From the NCBI RefSeq assembly GCF_002099425.1, contig NW_018344185.1, forward strand, positions 2,371,001-2,435,000: a stretch of 64,000 bases of DNA, read 5' to 3'. Within the stretch, counting starts at the first letter, position 1. Every line of letters begins with the position of its first letter. Positions 1-12,123 of this stretch are shown in pieces. The notes under the pieces were generated by a model, which worked only from the letters and a program-made list of their open reading frames with translations, was not told the origin of the DNA and did not search any database. The position numbers and the translations under genes were made by a program. This DNA is from Phascolarctos cinereus (taxonomy: Eukaryota > Chordata > Mammalia > Diprotodontia > Phascolarctidae).

Positions 1-277
1 TCTCTGTCCTAGGCACCAGGATGCAATGTATATGCCAAATCTTGGAACCTGCACTCCTCCTCCTGTCCCTTGTTAAGGTTTTGTGCAGGTGTCAGAAAGG
101 GTGAGGGAACAATTGTGGGGTCACAGATTTGTGGTAGCAAAGAACTGGAAATAAGTATACATTTTCCTGGAGAAGCAGAAAAATACTTAGCTTTCTTGGA
201 CAATGGAAAATGGAATTGAATGGGTATTGAAGTGGCATGGAAAGAATACACAATTTGGAGTCAGAGGTCTGACTGAT
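1..277. other. Unassigned sequence
   Basis: I see no gene, RNA gene or confidently named repeat. A short phrase near 131-150 (gtggtagcaaagaactggaa) resembles the C-terminal part of L1 ORF2, but it is too short to call on its own. Confidence 0.4.
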
Positions 278-1605
278 GACGAGGAATGGCAGCGACCAAG
301 CCTAACTCTCCCAATATTCCCCTCCAAACAACTTGAAAATAACTCCTCAAATTAAATTCTGGAGCACCAGAGCCAAGGTTGGAGTGAGGCATTTTTTTCT
401 GGCCTAAGACAACTTAGAAGGTCAGCAGGAGAGGTCTGTCACAGTGAGGTGGGTACTGGCTTGGAGCAAATGCGTCTGCAATGCCAGCTCTGGGCCTTGG
501 AGGTGATGGCAACAGCCAGCAGCAGCAGTGGCTTCTGGAACTCTCAGCCCAGAGACAGTAAGTGGGTTGAACAACCAGTCATATAAAGATTACAGAGGAC
601 CCTTTGCTGGCACTAGGTACAGGACCTGGAAGCAGATCTGAGTAACTGTTTCAGGGAGAGAGGATCACTTACAGTCAGTCGTAAGGAAGCAGAGCCCCTT
701 TTCACATTTCCAAGGCAGAGAGGAGCACTAGTGCTTATGGCTCCTGGAGAACAGGGGAACTGGTCACAGTTCCAGGTCCAAGAGGAACATTAGCAGTTGT
801 GCTGCCAGGGAGCAGAGGAGCAGGGGCCCTGCCTGGATAAAGAACCCATCATTTGATCTTGGAAGCACAGAAAACTTTCAGACCCCCAGAACTAGCTCTG
901 AAAATAGCATGAAAAAGCCTGAAGCTTGGGACAGTGCTTCCCTAACCTAAGGTGAGCAGAACCAACTTTAACTTAAAGTTCAACAACAAGAAAGAGGCTG
1001 GAAAAATGAGCAAACCACAACAACAAAAAGAATTTGACCCTAAAAAACTACTATGGTGGCAGGGAAGAACCAGACAGAACTAAGAGGTTGGCAACAATGT
1101 GAAAACAGCTACCAGCAAAGCCTCAAAGGAAAAAAGTCAAAATTAGACACAATCCCAAGAAGAATTTCTGGAAAAGTTAAAGAAAGAGATAAAAGATGTA
1201 GAGAAAAAAATTAGAAAAAATGGGAGCGACCCAAGAAAATTATGCAAAGAGAATTAACAGCTTTGTAAAAGACATATGCACCAAAAAAAAAAAATGAAGA
1301 AAATAACACCTTAAAAAGCAGAATTGATCAAATGGAAAAAGGTACAAAAGCTCACTGAAGAAGGTTATGCCTTAAAAATTAAAATTGGGCAAGTGCAAAC
1401 TAATGACTCTATGAGACACTAAAAAACAATATAACAAAGTCCAAAGAATTAAAAATAGAAGAAAATATGAAACATCTAATTGATATATTGCTTGCCTTCT
1501 CAATGGGTTGGTAAAGGGCTGCAGGGAAAGAGAGAGAGAATTTGGAACTCAAAATTTAAAAAAAAAGTTTTAAAGATAAATTTTTTTTTAAAAATGGAAA
1601 CTTGC
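278..1605 (+). mobile_element. Shortened HAL1-like L1 derivative (5'UTR + part of ORF1 joined to 3' tail)
   Basis: The first ~700 bases align by eye with the 5'UTR of the HAL1 copies at 4,970 and 61,884 (lysine-rich ORF1 start, 'agacaacttagaaggtcagcaggagagg' type segments, 'ctctcagcccagagacagtaag'). From about 1,010 there is decayed ORF1 coiled-coil sequence. At about 1,485 this jumps straight into the L1 3' tail ('ttgcttgccttctcaatggg', 'gaatttggaactcaaaattt') and ends in an A-rich stretch near 1,600. The RRM and C-terminal domains of ORF1, the spacer and all of ORF2 are absent. The 5' boundary is approximate and I could not find a TSD. It could be a later deletion in a longer copy rather than an element inserted in this form. 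Confidence 0.75.
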
Positions 1606-1904
1606 AGAAGGGGTAGAACTTTGGGGGCAGGAATGAAAATAATTTTATTTTAGTCATCTCAGTACTGAGTTGCCTAGAGTACAGTATATCCACCTCAAGA
1701 TCATCTTTCCCCATATACATTTATCAAGTTATACCCTACTTACATTCTCGGTATTTCTCTGTAGCTTCATTCAGTCTAGCTTCATCCCCATCTGTCTCAG
1801 GGAAATACGTTACACTGCTGCTTACCCCAAATAACCACTCAAACTGAGTTTTTTATTCTATCTTCTATTGCAAGACTTTTTCATGTGTCCACAGACCCTA
1901 CTTC
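1606..1904. other. Unassigned sequence
   Basis: AT-rich sequence without a recognised gene or repeat. Confidence 0.4.
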
Positions 1905-2115
1905 CTACCCTCAAGCTATCCATGGATAGATTTCAAGGGATCTGTGAACCTAGGTAAGAAAAAAAATACATCATTATTTTCACTAACCTCTAAATAAATT
2001 TATAATTTCCTTCTATGATTAATTTTTTTTTAAATATTCTATGAAGAGATCCATCAGCTTCATCAGACTACCAAAAGGGTCCTTCAATGTCATTAAAAAA
2101 AAGTTAAGAATCTCT
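1905..2115 (-). repeat. Old interspersed repeat, family not named (second copy at 20,035-20,215)
   Basis: The minus strand contains a phrase of the type 'ggacccytttggcagtctg...gaagcctatggaycc..tctcagaataatgtt', which also occurs on the plus strand near 20,066. Two diverged copies in one window show that it is a dispersed repeat. The 'ttaagaa' near one end recalls hAT-type termini, but I could not define both ends, so I leave the class open. Confidence 0.45.
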
Positions 2116-2294
2116 CCTCTATTACTTCTCCCCCAAAAGTACTTTCTTTATCACCACCCCTTCTCCCTTGTATCAACCCCTTCCTTCTTCCTTGGTTATT
2201 TTTCCTTCTTTCACTACTAAATAGAGACCCAGATTTCCTGAGTTCTATCACAGAATTCTTGCCTTAATTCCCCAAGGTTCTGGCCTTAATGTTG

Positions 2295-2430
2295 AGACTT
2301 ACATCACTGGGTGATCTTGAGCAAGTCACTTCCCATTTTCAGGCTTCTCTTTCCTCTTCTGTGAAACTAGAGTGTTGAACTAGCTTGTCTCTAAAACCTC
2401 TTACCATTCTAAGAGTCTATGGTTTTGGAG
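2295..2430 (+). mobile_element. MIR fragment
   Basis: Contains the MIR core order 'gagcaagtcacttccc', 'cttctctttcctcttctgtgaaac' and a following region of the 'taccattctaagag' type. MIR is an ancient tRNA-derived CORE-SINE mobilised by L2. Strongly diverged and truncated at both ends. Confidence 0.6.
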
Positions 2431-4954
2431 TTACTATAGTGGTAAGTACTGGATAAGTCTCTACATTCTTGTGCCTGAGAATAATGCCTAATGAAAGTCA
2501 ATAGGGTACAAACTTTCCAGGGAACTGTGCACAGCTTGAAAAGTGAGAATCACTGAAAAGTTTCAACAAAGAGGAGATAGGTGCCAAGTCAGCAATTTGG
2601 AAATACCCTTTTGGGTAAAATAGGAAGCAATTATACTCCATCAGATTCTTCTGAACAATTCACCTTGACAGCCATTGCCATTTCAGCTTGATCTCCCTAG
2701 TAGACACCTGCTACTTTAAGTCTAATTGCTCTTCCAGTCAGAAGCAGCAAGTTTCTCTGCCCTGGATTAGATTATCTAAATGTAAATGCACATTCTGCTA
2801 TACACCTGACATTTCCATTGTTTGCATTTTTCTAGTCCAAAGTGGATAGGTGCCATAGGGCCTGATTGTTCAATATTGTCACAGAGCATCATTTCCTCTA
2901 ATCAGCCCTTTGTCACCAAAAGCCCCATAGCATTTTAAGCAATTACATGAGTATGTGGGATGGGGGTGGGGCTGTGCAGGAGGGGGAGATTATATTTAGA
3001 TTTCTACTTGTGTTTGGCCTCCACTGCACATCAAGTTCACTGGCATTCTTGATGATCATTTCCCATACATTTAATGTCCCAACAATAGAGAGAGTCTAGG
3101 AGACTTAGCATAATTTTCTACTTGAAGGTACCTAACAGAGGTTTTCTAATCCAATTTTTACTTAAAAACAAGATCTTCTCTACAACATACCTGAAAAGTT
3201 ACCATTCAGCCTTTCCTTAAAGATCCCAAGTCTTTACTTGGATGGAGAACCCACCACCTCAAAAGGCAACCCTTTCCATTTTTATTGTGCAACCTGCGGC
3301 TTATAACCAAAATTGTAAATTTATAGGGATCAGGTTTAACCTTGGGGGCTCCTTGCACAGTTTCTCTTTGTTTCATGCTACCACCCATGGCTTTTTCTGG
3401 GAACATCAAAATTTATCTTTACTGGTTTCTCTACTAAAAAAAAAAGGCAAAAGCTTTTTGCTTCCACATAAGCATTTAAGCTAACAAAGCTTTGGATTCA
3501 GGAGCAAAACACAACATACTTAAGTCTGAGCCCATAAACAATAGAGACCACACTCTTTCCCTCTCTGGTGAGTCCAGGGATCTCAGCATGGAATGTCAGT
3601 ATGGCATCTCAGAAGTATAATACTGCCCTGAGTAGAGCTTCCCTGAAAGAAGAAAGATCTTCTGGCTACTAGAGAAGCAAACAATCTACCTTTCTGGTGA
3701 GCCTTGTCTGCTTAGATACAAAAACCTTTCTCCTGAATTATCATGCAATCCTGAACAGGTGCCTCCACCACAGCAAAAGGAAGAATTTGAGCTTGCTAGA
3801 GAGTCAAGTAACTCATCCATCTTGTGAGTCCCATTTCCTAGGGGCCTAAATATTCCTCTCAATTTCTAGTATCACCCTATTGTTGAAGCTCCCCTAAGTA
3901 AAGAATTAAATTAGTAAACTCTCCCCCACAGCTGGTGCTACCTTCCTTTGAGACCTACATAGTCCACACAAATCATAATGCCAATGAAAGGCAAAGATCT
4001 GGTTTTACTCCTCCACCCCAAAGATCTATCCTTTGTTGCTTCCTCTTTTCAGTCATGTTTGGTTCAGGGATACCTACTTAATCTGAGAGTTCCTTCAACT
4101 CCTCTCACTTGGGTAGAGTGGCCAACTGGAACACATCATTTCCTACAGAGACCACACACCTAGCAGATATCTCTGGAGTGAACTGAGTTGTGTGTACCCA
4201 ACTTCCCTTTCCTGTCTCTCGTTCCAACTCTTTACAGTCTATGTCCCTGTCTCTTCTCACCTTTCTAAAAACCAAGCCCAAGGGTATAGTTATAGGTGTT
4301 TAAATTCTCAATGGGGAGTCAATTGGGCAAAAAAATTTGCAGCTTATCAAAAAGGTAAATCTACTCTCTTACCTCTGTAAGGAATAGGGAAAGTGGAGGG
4401 GAGGAAAAAGGCATTTAATAATTATCTTCATATATATGAAGTATTAATAAAAGGAAGTGGATGATAAGAAACTCTACTTCTCCATTAGGAATTGAAAACT
4501 TCCATCCCCATCCCCTAATCCTAACTTCATATAAAGACTTGACTTACATGACCAATCTATTTTAAACAGAAGCAAGAATTACTAACAATGAACTCTCCAA
4601 TGGGGATTGCAGTTTCCTTACCTGGAGGGGAAGTCTTTGAAAAAGTGAATGAATAGGAATCCACCTGAGATAGCTTTGGTGCATTACTGCTTGGCAACAG
4701 GAGGATGATTGACCTCTTGAGTTCCACTCAGCTCTAACAGTAATTATTGATACAAGTTTCTGGGAATGCTTTGGACTCACTCTTTTATCATGTTCATGTC
4801 AGAACCCAACTGGAGGGTATCAGGAGATGGAGGGCTAAGCTAACTGGCCACACTGGCAGACTGAGTCTGTGATGAGTCAGTTGGGCAAGCAATATTGGAA
4901 AATAGAATTAGTTCTGTAGTTGTGGAGGAATCAAGTGTCCTAACCATTACTGCA
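2431..4954. other. 2.5 kb without recognised gene or repeat
   Basis: No coding region with recognisable homology; the open frames at 3,242-3,484 and 3,978-4,380 look like chance frames. Bases 2,640-2,960 look like unique, mixed-composition sequence without repeat features and are a candidate for a conserved non-coding block, which needs alignment to judge. Confidence 0.4.
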
Positions 4955-4969
4955 AGAGAAACTGAGAAG
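4955..4969 (+). repeat. Left target-site duplication of the 4,970 HAL1
   Basis: 'agagaaactgagaag' here is matched imperfectly by 'agagagactgaggaa' at 8,817-8,831, on either side of the element. Confidence 0.6.
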
Positions 4970-5710
4970 GGTGGGGCAAAGATGGTGGGGAAAAGGCAGT
5001 GACTCACCTAAGCACTCCCCCAAACCCTTGTGAACACCTTTAAATAATGCCATAAAACAATTCCTAGAGCAACAGAACTCACAAAAGGACAGGTGAAATA
5101 ATTTTCCAGCCAAAGACAATTTAGAAGGTCAGCAGGAAAGGTCCATCACATCTCCATGAGAATGAAGCACAGTCCAGTGCAGGGCATGCCAGTGTAGGCC
5201 TGGCCCCAGCAAACCAGGAGTAAGCCTTGGTTATGACTAAGTCAGCAGTGGCAAAGGCTGCTTCCAGAGCTCTCAACCCACAGACAGTAAGGGGGTTGAA
5301 CAACTGGTCAGAAGGAGATTATAGGAGTCTCTTTGCCAGCACTGAGGTAGGACTCTGTTGCTTTGCCTATACTCAGATCTAAGTTGCAGTCCTGAGTGGC
5401 AGTCCTAAGACAAGGAGGAGCACTAGCACACCAGGTCTTATTGGCCGCAGTAGAGCAGGGACCCTCATCACAGTTCCAGGGCAAAAAATGTGGGCTTGTG
5501 GTTGCTAACAGACCAGAGAATAAACCAGGAAAGTAAACCCCTATCCTTAGATCATACCACCTTGGAAAAACTGGAAACTTACAGGTCCCTAAAAAATATC
5601 TTTGAAAACAGCTGCAAAAAACCTTTGAGGCTTGGGACAGTGTACCCTCTACCCTAAAAGCAGAGCCCTACTTTAACAAAAAGTTAAAGGTCAAGAAATA
5701 GGTTGGAAAA

Positions 5711-6963
5711 ATGAACAACAGAAAAAAAAAATCTGACCATAGAAAGTTACTACGGTGACAAGAAGATCAAAACATACACTCAGAAGAAGATAACAAAGTC
5801 AAAGCTCCAACATTCAAAGCTTCCAAGAAAAATATGAATTGGTCTCAGGCCATGGAAGAGTTCAAAAATGATTTTTAAAATCAAGTAAGAGAGGTAGAGG
5901 AAAAATGGGAAGAGAAATAATAGTGATGAAAGAAAATTATGAAAAATGAGTGAACAGCTTGGTAAAAGGAGCCACAAAAAATACTGAAGAAAACAACACT
6001 TTAAAAAACCGGCTTGATCAAATGACAAAAGAGGTACAAAAAAGCCAGTGAGGACGAGAATGCCTTAAAAAGCAGAATTGGCCAAATGGAAAAGGAGATA
6101 CAAAAGCTCACTGAAGAAAATAATTCCTTAAAAAATAGAATTGAGCAAATGGAAGCTTATGACTTGATAAGAAATCAAGAAACAATAAGGCAAAACTAAA
6201 AGAATGAAAACTAGAAGACAATGAGAAATGGCTCATTGGAAAAACAGCTGACTTAGAATATAGATCCAGGAGATAGTTTTAAAATGATTGGACTGCCTAA
6301 AAGCCATGTTCATAAAACAGCCTAGACATCATCTTTCAAGAAATTATCAAGGAAAACTGCCCTGATATTCTAGAACCAGAGAGTAAAACAGAAACTGAAA
6401 GAATCCACTGATCATCTCTTGAAAGAGTTTCCAAAATGAAAACCATGGGGCAGCTAGGTGGCGCAGTGGATAGAGCACCGGCCCTGAATTCAGGAGGACC
6501 TGAGTTCAAATCTGGCCTCAGACACATAACACTTAACTAGCTGTGTGACCTTGGGCAAGTCACTTAACCCCATTGCCTAGTCCCCCCCCCAAAAAAAAAA
6601 CAAAACAAACAAAATGAAAACCACCAGTAATATTATAGCCAAATTCCAGAGCTCTCAGGTCAAGGAGAAAATATAGCAAGCAACCGGAAAGAAACAGTTC
6701 AAGTATTTTGGAGCCACAGTCAGGATAACACAAGATTAGCAGCTTCTACATTAAAAAACCAGAGGGCTTGGAATATGACATTTCAGAGGGCAAAGGAGCT
6801 AGGATTACCACCAAGAATCATCTACCCAGCAAAACTGAGCATGATCCTTCTGGGGAAAATATAAACATTCAATGAAACAGAGGACTTTTAAGCATGTTTG
6901 ATGAAAAAACCAGAGCTGAATAGAAAATTTGACTTTCAAATATAAGACTCAAGAGAAGCATAA
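5711..6963 (+). pseudogene. L1/HAL1 ORF1 remnant
   Basis: ORF1p is the RNA-binding trimer of L1: coiled coil, RRM, C-terminal domain. Here the start 'atgaacaacag' is followed by a lysine/glutamate-rich heptad region (about 5,860-6,230), RRM remains (about 6,620-6,700) and a C-terminal domain matching the family phrase 'ItyPAKLSi' (about 6,815-6,845). Many stops and frame changes are present and a SINE (6,446-6,610) splits it. It carries the long form of the coiled coil, unlike the copy at 43,709. Confidence 0.8.
6446..6610 (+). mobile_element. Marsupial tRNA-derived SINE (WSINE-like), with TSD
   Basis: Starts 'ggggcagctaggtggcgcag', carries an A-box-like 'tggcgcagtgg' and a B-box-like 'gagttcaaatc', continues 'ctagctgtgtgacc...gggcaagtcacttaacccc' and ends in an A-rich tail. 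A 13-bp duplication 'aaaatgaaaacca' flanks it (6,433-6,445 and 6,611-6,623). It is inserted in the ORF1 remnant of the 4,970 HAL1 and is therefore younger than it. Confidence 0.9.
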
Positions 6964-7549
6964 AAAAGGTAAACAGGAAAGGAACTTAATAAGGTTAAAC
7001 TGTTTACATCCCTGCATGGTAAGATGATTCTTGTAACTAATAAGAACTTTCTCAATATTAGGGCAGTTAGAAGGAGTATATATAGACAGAGGGCACAGGT
7101 GTGAATTGAATATAAAGAGATAATATCTTAAAAAATTAAAATTAAGGGGTGAGAGGGGAATGTACTGGGAAAAAGGGAAAGGGAGAGCTAGAAAGTGGTA
7201 AATTATCTCACATTAAAGAGGCAAAAAAAAAACCTTTTACAGTAGAGGGGAAGAGGGGAGACATAACAGGGAGTGAGTGAACTTTACTCTTTACTCTCAC
7301 CAGAATTGACTCAAAGAGGGAATAACATACACACTCAAATTGGGTACAGAAATCTATCTTGCCCTACAGGAAAGTAGGAAGAGAAGTGGATAGAGAAGGG
7401 GGGGTGGTAGAAAGGAGGGAAGAATTGGGGGAGGTCATAGCAGCAAAACATTTTTGAGGAGGGACAGGGTGAAAGGAGAGAGAGTATAGAATAAACAGGG
7501 GATGGGGACAGAATGGAGGGAAACATAGTAATAGTAAATGTGAAAAAAA

Positions 7550-8500
7550 ATTTGAAGCAAGTTTCTCTGATAAAGGCTTTATTTCTCAAACACAGAAAAC
7601 TGAGTCAAATTTATAAAAGTAAGAGCCATTCCCCAACTGATAAGCGATCAAAAGACATGAATAGTTTTCAGATGAAGTAATCAAAGCTATCTATGCCCAT
7701 GTGAAAAAATGCTTTTTTGTTCTATTGATTGGAGAAATGCAAATTAAAACAATTCTGAGATACTACCTCACACCTATCAGATTAGCTAATAGGACAAAAA
7801 AGGAAAGTGACAGACGGTGGAAAGAATGTGAGAAAAATGGGGCATTAATGCATTGTTGGTGGTGTTGTGAACTGGTTCAACCATTCTGTAGAGCAATTTG
7901 GAACTATGTCCAAAGGGCTAAAAAAACATGCATATCCTTTGACCTATCAATAGCACTACTACGTCTGTATCCTAAAAGAAATAAAAAACAAAAAGTAAAA
8001 AGGACCTTTGTTTACAAAAATATTTATAGCAGCTCTTTCCTGATGGCAAAGAATTGGAAATTGAGGGGATGCCCATCAATTGGGGAATGGCTGAACAAAC
8101 TGTGGTATGTGATTACAATGGAATATTCTTGTGTTATAAGAAATAATAAGGGAGCAACTAGGTGGCACAGAGAATAAAGCACAAACCCTGAAGTCAGGAG
8201 GACCTGAGTTCAAATCCAGACTCAGATCAAACACTTGACACTTACTAGCTGTATGACCCTAGGCAAGTCACTTAACCCTAATTGCCTTAAAAAAAATCAA
8301 AAGAAATGATGAGCAGGATGTTCTTGGAAAAACCTGGAAAGATTTACACAAGCTGACGCAAAGTGAAATGTATTGTGTATAAAGTAACAGCAATATTGTA
8401 AGATGATCAGCTGTGAATGACTTAGCTATTCCTAGCAATACAATGATCCAAGACAACTCTGAAGGACTTAAGAAAAATGCTATTCATCCCCAAAGAAAGA
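7550..8500 (+). pseudogene. L1 ORF2 C-terminal remnant
   Basis: The frame 7,701-8,177 translates to the cysteine-rich C-terminal end of L1 ORF2p: 'EMQIKTILRYYLTPIRLAN', then the 'HCWW' motif and 'AIWNYVQRAKK', then 'KNWKLRGCP'. In full L1 this follows the reverse transcriptase. Here it follows the inter-ORF spacer directly: the endonuclease and RT are deleted. A SINE interrupts it at 8,148. Confidence 0.85.
8148..8300 (+). mobile_element. Marsupial tRNA-derived SINE (WSINE-like), with TSD
   Basis: Head 'ggagcaactaggtggcacag', B-box-like 'gagttcaaatcc', 'gtatgaccctaggcaagtca', A-rich end. Flanked by 'aagaaataat' (8,138-8,147) and 'aagaaatgat' (8,301-8,310). Inserted in L1 ORF2 C-terminal sequence. 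Confidence 0.85.
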
Positions 8501-8831
8501 ACTGATGGTGTTTGAATACATATTGATTGAAGCACACTATTTTTTTACTTTATTTTTCTTGAGTTTTTTTTTGTCTATGTTTTCTTTCACAACATAACTA
8601 ATATGGAAATGTTTTGCGAGACTACACATGTATAACCTATATCAAATTCCTTGCCTTCTCAATGGCAGTGAGGAGAGCAAAGGGCAGGGGGAAGAGAAGA
8701 AGATTCCCTTCTGAATTGTATTGAATTTGGAACTTAAAGTTTTAAAAACAATTGTTAAAAATTGTTTTTACATGCAACTGGAGAAAATTAAATACTAAGT
8801 TAAAAAAAAAGAAAAAAGAGAGACTGAGGAA

Positions 8832-9654
8832 ATTAAAGCCTCAGCATTGAGGGACAGACATGGTTACAGCAAATATAGGTATGTACAGTCCATCACAAAG
8901 CAGGCTAAGATAATAGGAAATAAAGTTGACCCCACCAGTGACCACATGATATACATCTTTTCCAGTAAAAGACAAAACATATAAGCAGAAATTATGAAAA
9001 CAAAAAAAGACCCTCACTTTAGGGAATCAAATCAAATCAAACAAAGCAACCAACTCCCTGGCACTTCCTCTGTTTTTGGCCTTCTAATCTCCAGCAGGTT
9101 CCAGTGGCTCTGAATTCTTTGATTGGCACCTACTAGAGCCATTCACCTTAGCCCTTTATTTCTTCTGTAGTCTACTGGCACTCTGAAAACTGACTCATCC
9201 AAATTTTTTTTTCATTGTACTGGCTGTCCTTCCATCCTGGTTTTTAACTTTTCTACCCTAGGGCAAGATTACCTTTTCCTCTGTGGGGAATTTTCCTAAT
9301 TATTTGCACCTGGCAGCTCTGCCCCAGGCAATAAATTAAACTATAGCTAGACATTGAAGAAATGATTAAGTCAGGTAGGACAGATGAAAAGGAAAACTGG
9401 AACTGAAAGAAGTCAGGGTTAAGATCACAGTGAAACTAAAGGGCAATTGTGAGGGTAGGTCACTGCAAAGATGACTTAGTTGTAAAATGATAAATTCAAA
9501 TCAACCTATCCCCATATTGCTTTTGATGAAGCATTCTGGTTCCACCCATCTGGACCTTCTTAAATGAACTAGTATTCAACAGCCCAGATCCAGATAACTC
9601 AGAGTTTATTAAGAGAAATGTGTGGCACTAACTTATTTATATAGTGGGAGGGTT
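8832..9654. other. Unassigned sequence
   Basis: No recognisable gene or repeat. Pyrimidine-rich stretches near 9,060-9,300. Confidence 0.4.
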
Positions 9655-9835
9655 TTAATGCTTTATGTCTACAGTCTCACTTTATCAATACAACATCTAG
9701 GTAAGAGGTTGGTATAATCATCCACATTTGACAAGTGAGAAAACCTAGGACCAAAAAGGCTTAGTGACTTTTTCAAAGCTACACAATGACTCCAAGATAA
9801 AATTGGAACTACTCCTTCCAGTAGTCCAGTTATTC
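9655..9835 (-). mobile_element. MIR fragment
   Basis: Reads as antisense MIR: 'gtataatcatccacatttgacaagtgagaaaac' followed by 'ggcttagtgac' and 'agctacacaatgac'. Diverged. Confidence 0.55.
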
Positions 9836-10139
9836 TCAAACTTTTTTTTCACAGTTCACATACTAATTTTGGAGGATTTCCTCAGGACATGAGCTGCCTA
9901 ATCTGGCTCATTCCAACATCACTGGAGCAGTATTCACCAGAATGAATAGATATTGCTTTGACTGAGATGCTAACAGTTACAAACCTCTAACATAATGTAT
10001 TCATGTCATAAAAAGTACACACATTATAGTATTTAAATGTCAATAAGACAGTTTTTCATTGGAATTCTATTCCAATGATTCATTCATGTCATTACCTTGC
10101 ATTCTCAATGTAGAGCATAAGCTAAGGAGGGTCCTTAGC

Positions 10140-10240
10140 TTATTCCTTCATTCATCATATATTAAGCATCTACTTTGAACAGAGATCTAAGGTAGGCATT
10201 ATGTAAGATATAAGGTTTAAATAAAATATAGTTCCATAGA
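10140..10240 (-). mobile_element. L2 3' end fragment
   Basis: 'ttcattcatcatatattaagcatctac' is the antisense of the L2 3' terminal region. Short and diverged. Confidence 0.4.
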
Positions 10241-10254
10241 GGACCATACTCTGC

Positions 10255-10490
10255 CTTTCAGTATCCTAACCTACCTTCAAAGTTCAGCTCAGATGCTACC
10301 TCTTCCACATAAAATTTTCTAGTAATTGTTTTCATTCTCCTCAAATTACTTTACTTTTACCTATCTGTAGATGTTGTGTTCCCATGGTAAAATGTAAGCC
10401 CCTCGAGAGCAGGAGCTGTTTCTTGTTCAGTATCTGTCTTCTTAGCATTCAATACAGTGCCTGCCATGTAATACATACTCAATGTATTTT
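10255..10490 (+). mobile_element. L2 3' end
   Basis: Contains the L2 3' order: 'aaagttcagctcagatgctacc', 'gtaagcccctcgagagcagg', 'gcattcaatacagtgcctg', 'acatactcaatg'. L2 is an extinct LINE that mobilised MIR. Confidence 0.7.
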
Positions 10491-11924
10491 GTTCAGTTAG
10501 GGGAATTATTGACAACAAAAATAACTATGGCACACAATGTTACATTATTAATGATGTATTATTACGTACCAGTGTGTTATAAAATTAGTGTAATATACAT
10601 TATTATGTATTAATGTCTTATAAAATGAAGTGCTATATCAGGTACAAAGGGGAAGGCTGTTCTTCACCCTAAGGATCCAGGAAGGCATAATAAGAGATAG
10701 TACTTGAATGGAGCTATTCACAAAATTCTATCCTGATACCCCATCAAAGCATAGAGATGAAACTGGGGTTTTGAAGGCCATGCTAGTGGAGACAAACTCT
10801 GGTGGGTTCTACCACTCTGTGGTCTTGTTGACAGACTTATTTTCTTATCCAAGGACCAACTTCTGAATACAGAGACTTATCACCAATAAGCTGTCAAAAA
10901 TCACAATTCCTAGACCAGCTATACATTTTCAATCAATTGTAGGTACTTTAAATGTGAGATGTTTTATCAATGACCAGTGAATTAATGTTCTATTGGAAGG
11001 ACATGATAAGAACAAAGAGTAAGTTTAGACTAAGTAAGAGTGGGAAGTCAGAAGCATAAAAGATTGGGTTTAAAAGAGTAATATCCAAGTTTCATACTCA
11101 AAAGATATAATTCCAAGAGAAGATGAGATCTAATATGTAAGCATGCAAATGTAGAGATGAAGAACAGTGGAGAAGAAGGTCATTAGAGTTTCGAAAGTTG
11201 AGGAATTGACAGGTCAAATTATTAGAGAAGTCATCAGTATCTTTCACTGAAGTTTCATCACATGTCACATTTTGATCCTTGATATCAACATGAAGCTACT
11301 ACAGCTGGTTTCCAGAGCAGGCATGAATTAGCTCCGGTGGAGAGTGGTCTCTATAAAGATTCATTCCAGGTGTTCTTTTGGACCACCCTAGCACTATGGG
11401 GTTTTTGGCATTGGTTTAGGGAGGAGAAGAAAGGCTAATAAAAAAGCACTGGAAGAGTCTACAAAGCTGGAAAGGCTATAGATATGGTCTGGGCACTGGG
11501 CCAACCTGAGTATACAGAGCCTTATCACCAGAAGGGTGGCTACCAGGTGATGAATTCATGTATTTTTTTTTTTTTGGCTGGAGGGAAGTGCAGAGTAATT
11601 CATGAGTTCCATCTAGTATAGCCTGGATAGGTTGCAATTTGAATTACTATGATGAAATCAAGGATTTTTTGAAGTCTTGAAATAGTATTACAGAACCTGT
11701 CCCTCAATTATACTCCAACATCAGTATCCTGGAGCAGACTGGCAAATCGGTCTTTGCTACCCTCTCATATTTTAATATAAGTTTTCTGTTGTATGCTGCC
11801 AAGTTCATATTTCCCATCTCAGATGATGTCTGCCATTCTAAACATCGAACATTTATGTTTACCATGTGCCAGGGTCTGTGCTAAGGGAATACCATATTCA
11901 GTTAAGTACATAGAAGAAACAAGT
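10491..11924. other. 1.4 kb without recognised gene or repeat
   Basis: AT-rich. A short local run of 'tattaatg/tattatgta' phrases near 10,540-10,620 looks like decayed simple repeat. Nothing coding is recognised. Confidence 0.4.
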
Positions 11925-12123
11925 AGTATGGGGGATACAGTGCTAAACCTGGAGTTGGGAAGATCTGGATTCAAAGCTCACCTTAGACCTTTACTGGCTA
12001 TGGGACCCTGGGCAAATGATCAAACCTTTTTGAACCTCAATATCTTTATCCTTAAAATGGCGATAATACATCACCTATCTTGAAAAGTTGTTGTGAGGAT
12101 CAAATGTGATGTGTATCTGATAT
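11925..12123 (+). mobile_element. MIR
   Basis: Order typical for MIR: 'acctggagttgggaagatctggattcaaa', 'ctatgggaccctgggcaaatga', 'tcaatatctttatccttaaaatgg', 'gttgttgtgaggatcaaatg'. Its 3' end is cut by the SINE at 12,124. Confidence 0.75.

Larger units (their letters stand above)
4970..8816 (+). mobile_element. Old HAL1-type L1 derivative with ORF1 and ORF2 C-terminal end
   Basis: Order: 5'UTR starting with a decayed 'ggggcaaagatggtgg' box (4,972), ORF1 remains (5,711-6,963), purine-rich spacer (about 6,964-7,545), then a jump to the last part of L1 ORF2 (from about 7,550), 3'UTR and A-rich tail (8,800-8,816). The endonuclease and nearly all of the reverse transcriptase are missing. HAL1 elements are known to lack a working ORF2 and to depend on full L1 for reverse transcription. 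The imperfect flanking duplication and two later SINE insertions (6,446 and 8,148) suggest an old insertion that entered in this reduced form. Confidence 0.85.

Noticed and set aside
6446-6540. tRNA gene
   Set aside because: A-box- and B-box-like words are present but belong to the head of a SINE; the cloverleaf is not intact.
7701-8177. 158-codon frame as a domesticated protein gene
   Set aside because: It is the C-terminal end of L1 ORF2 and is interrupted by a SINE; no sign of a host promoter or splice structure.
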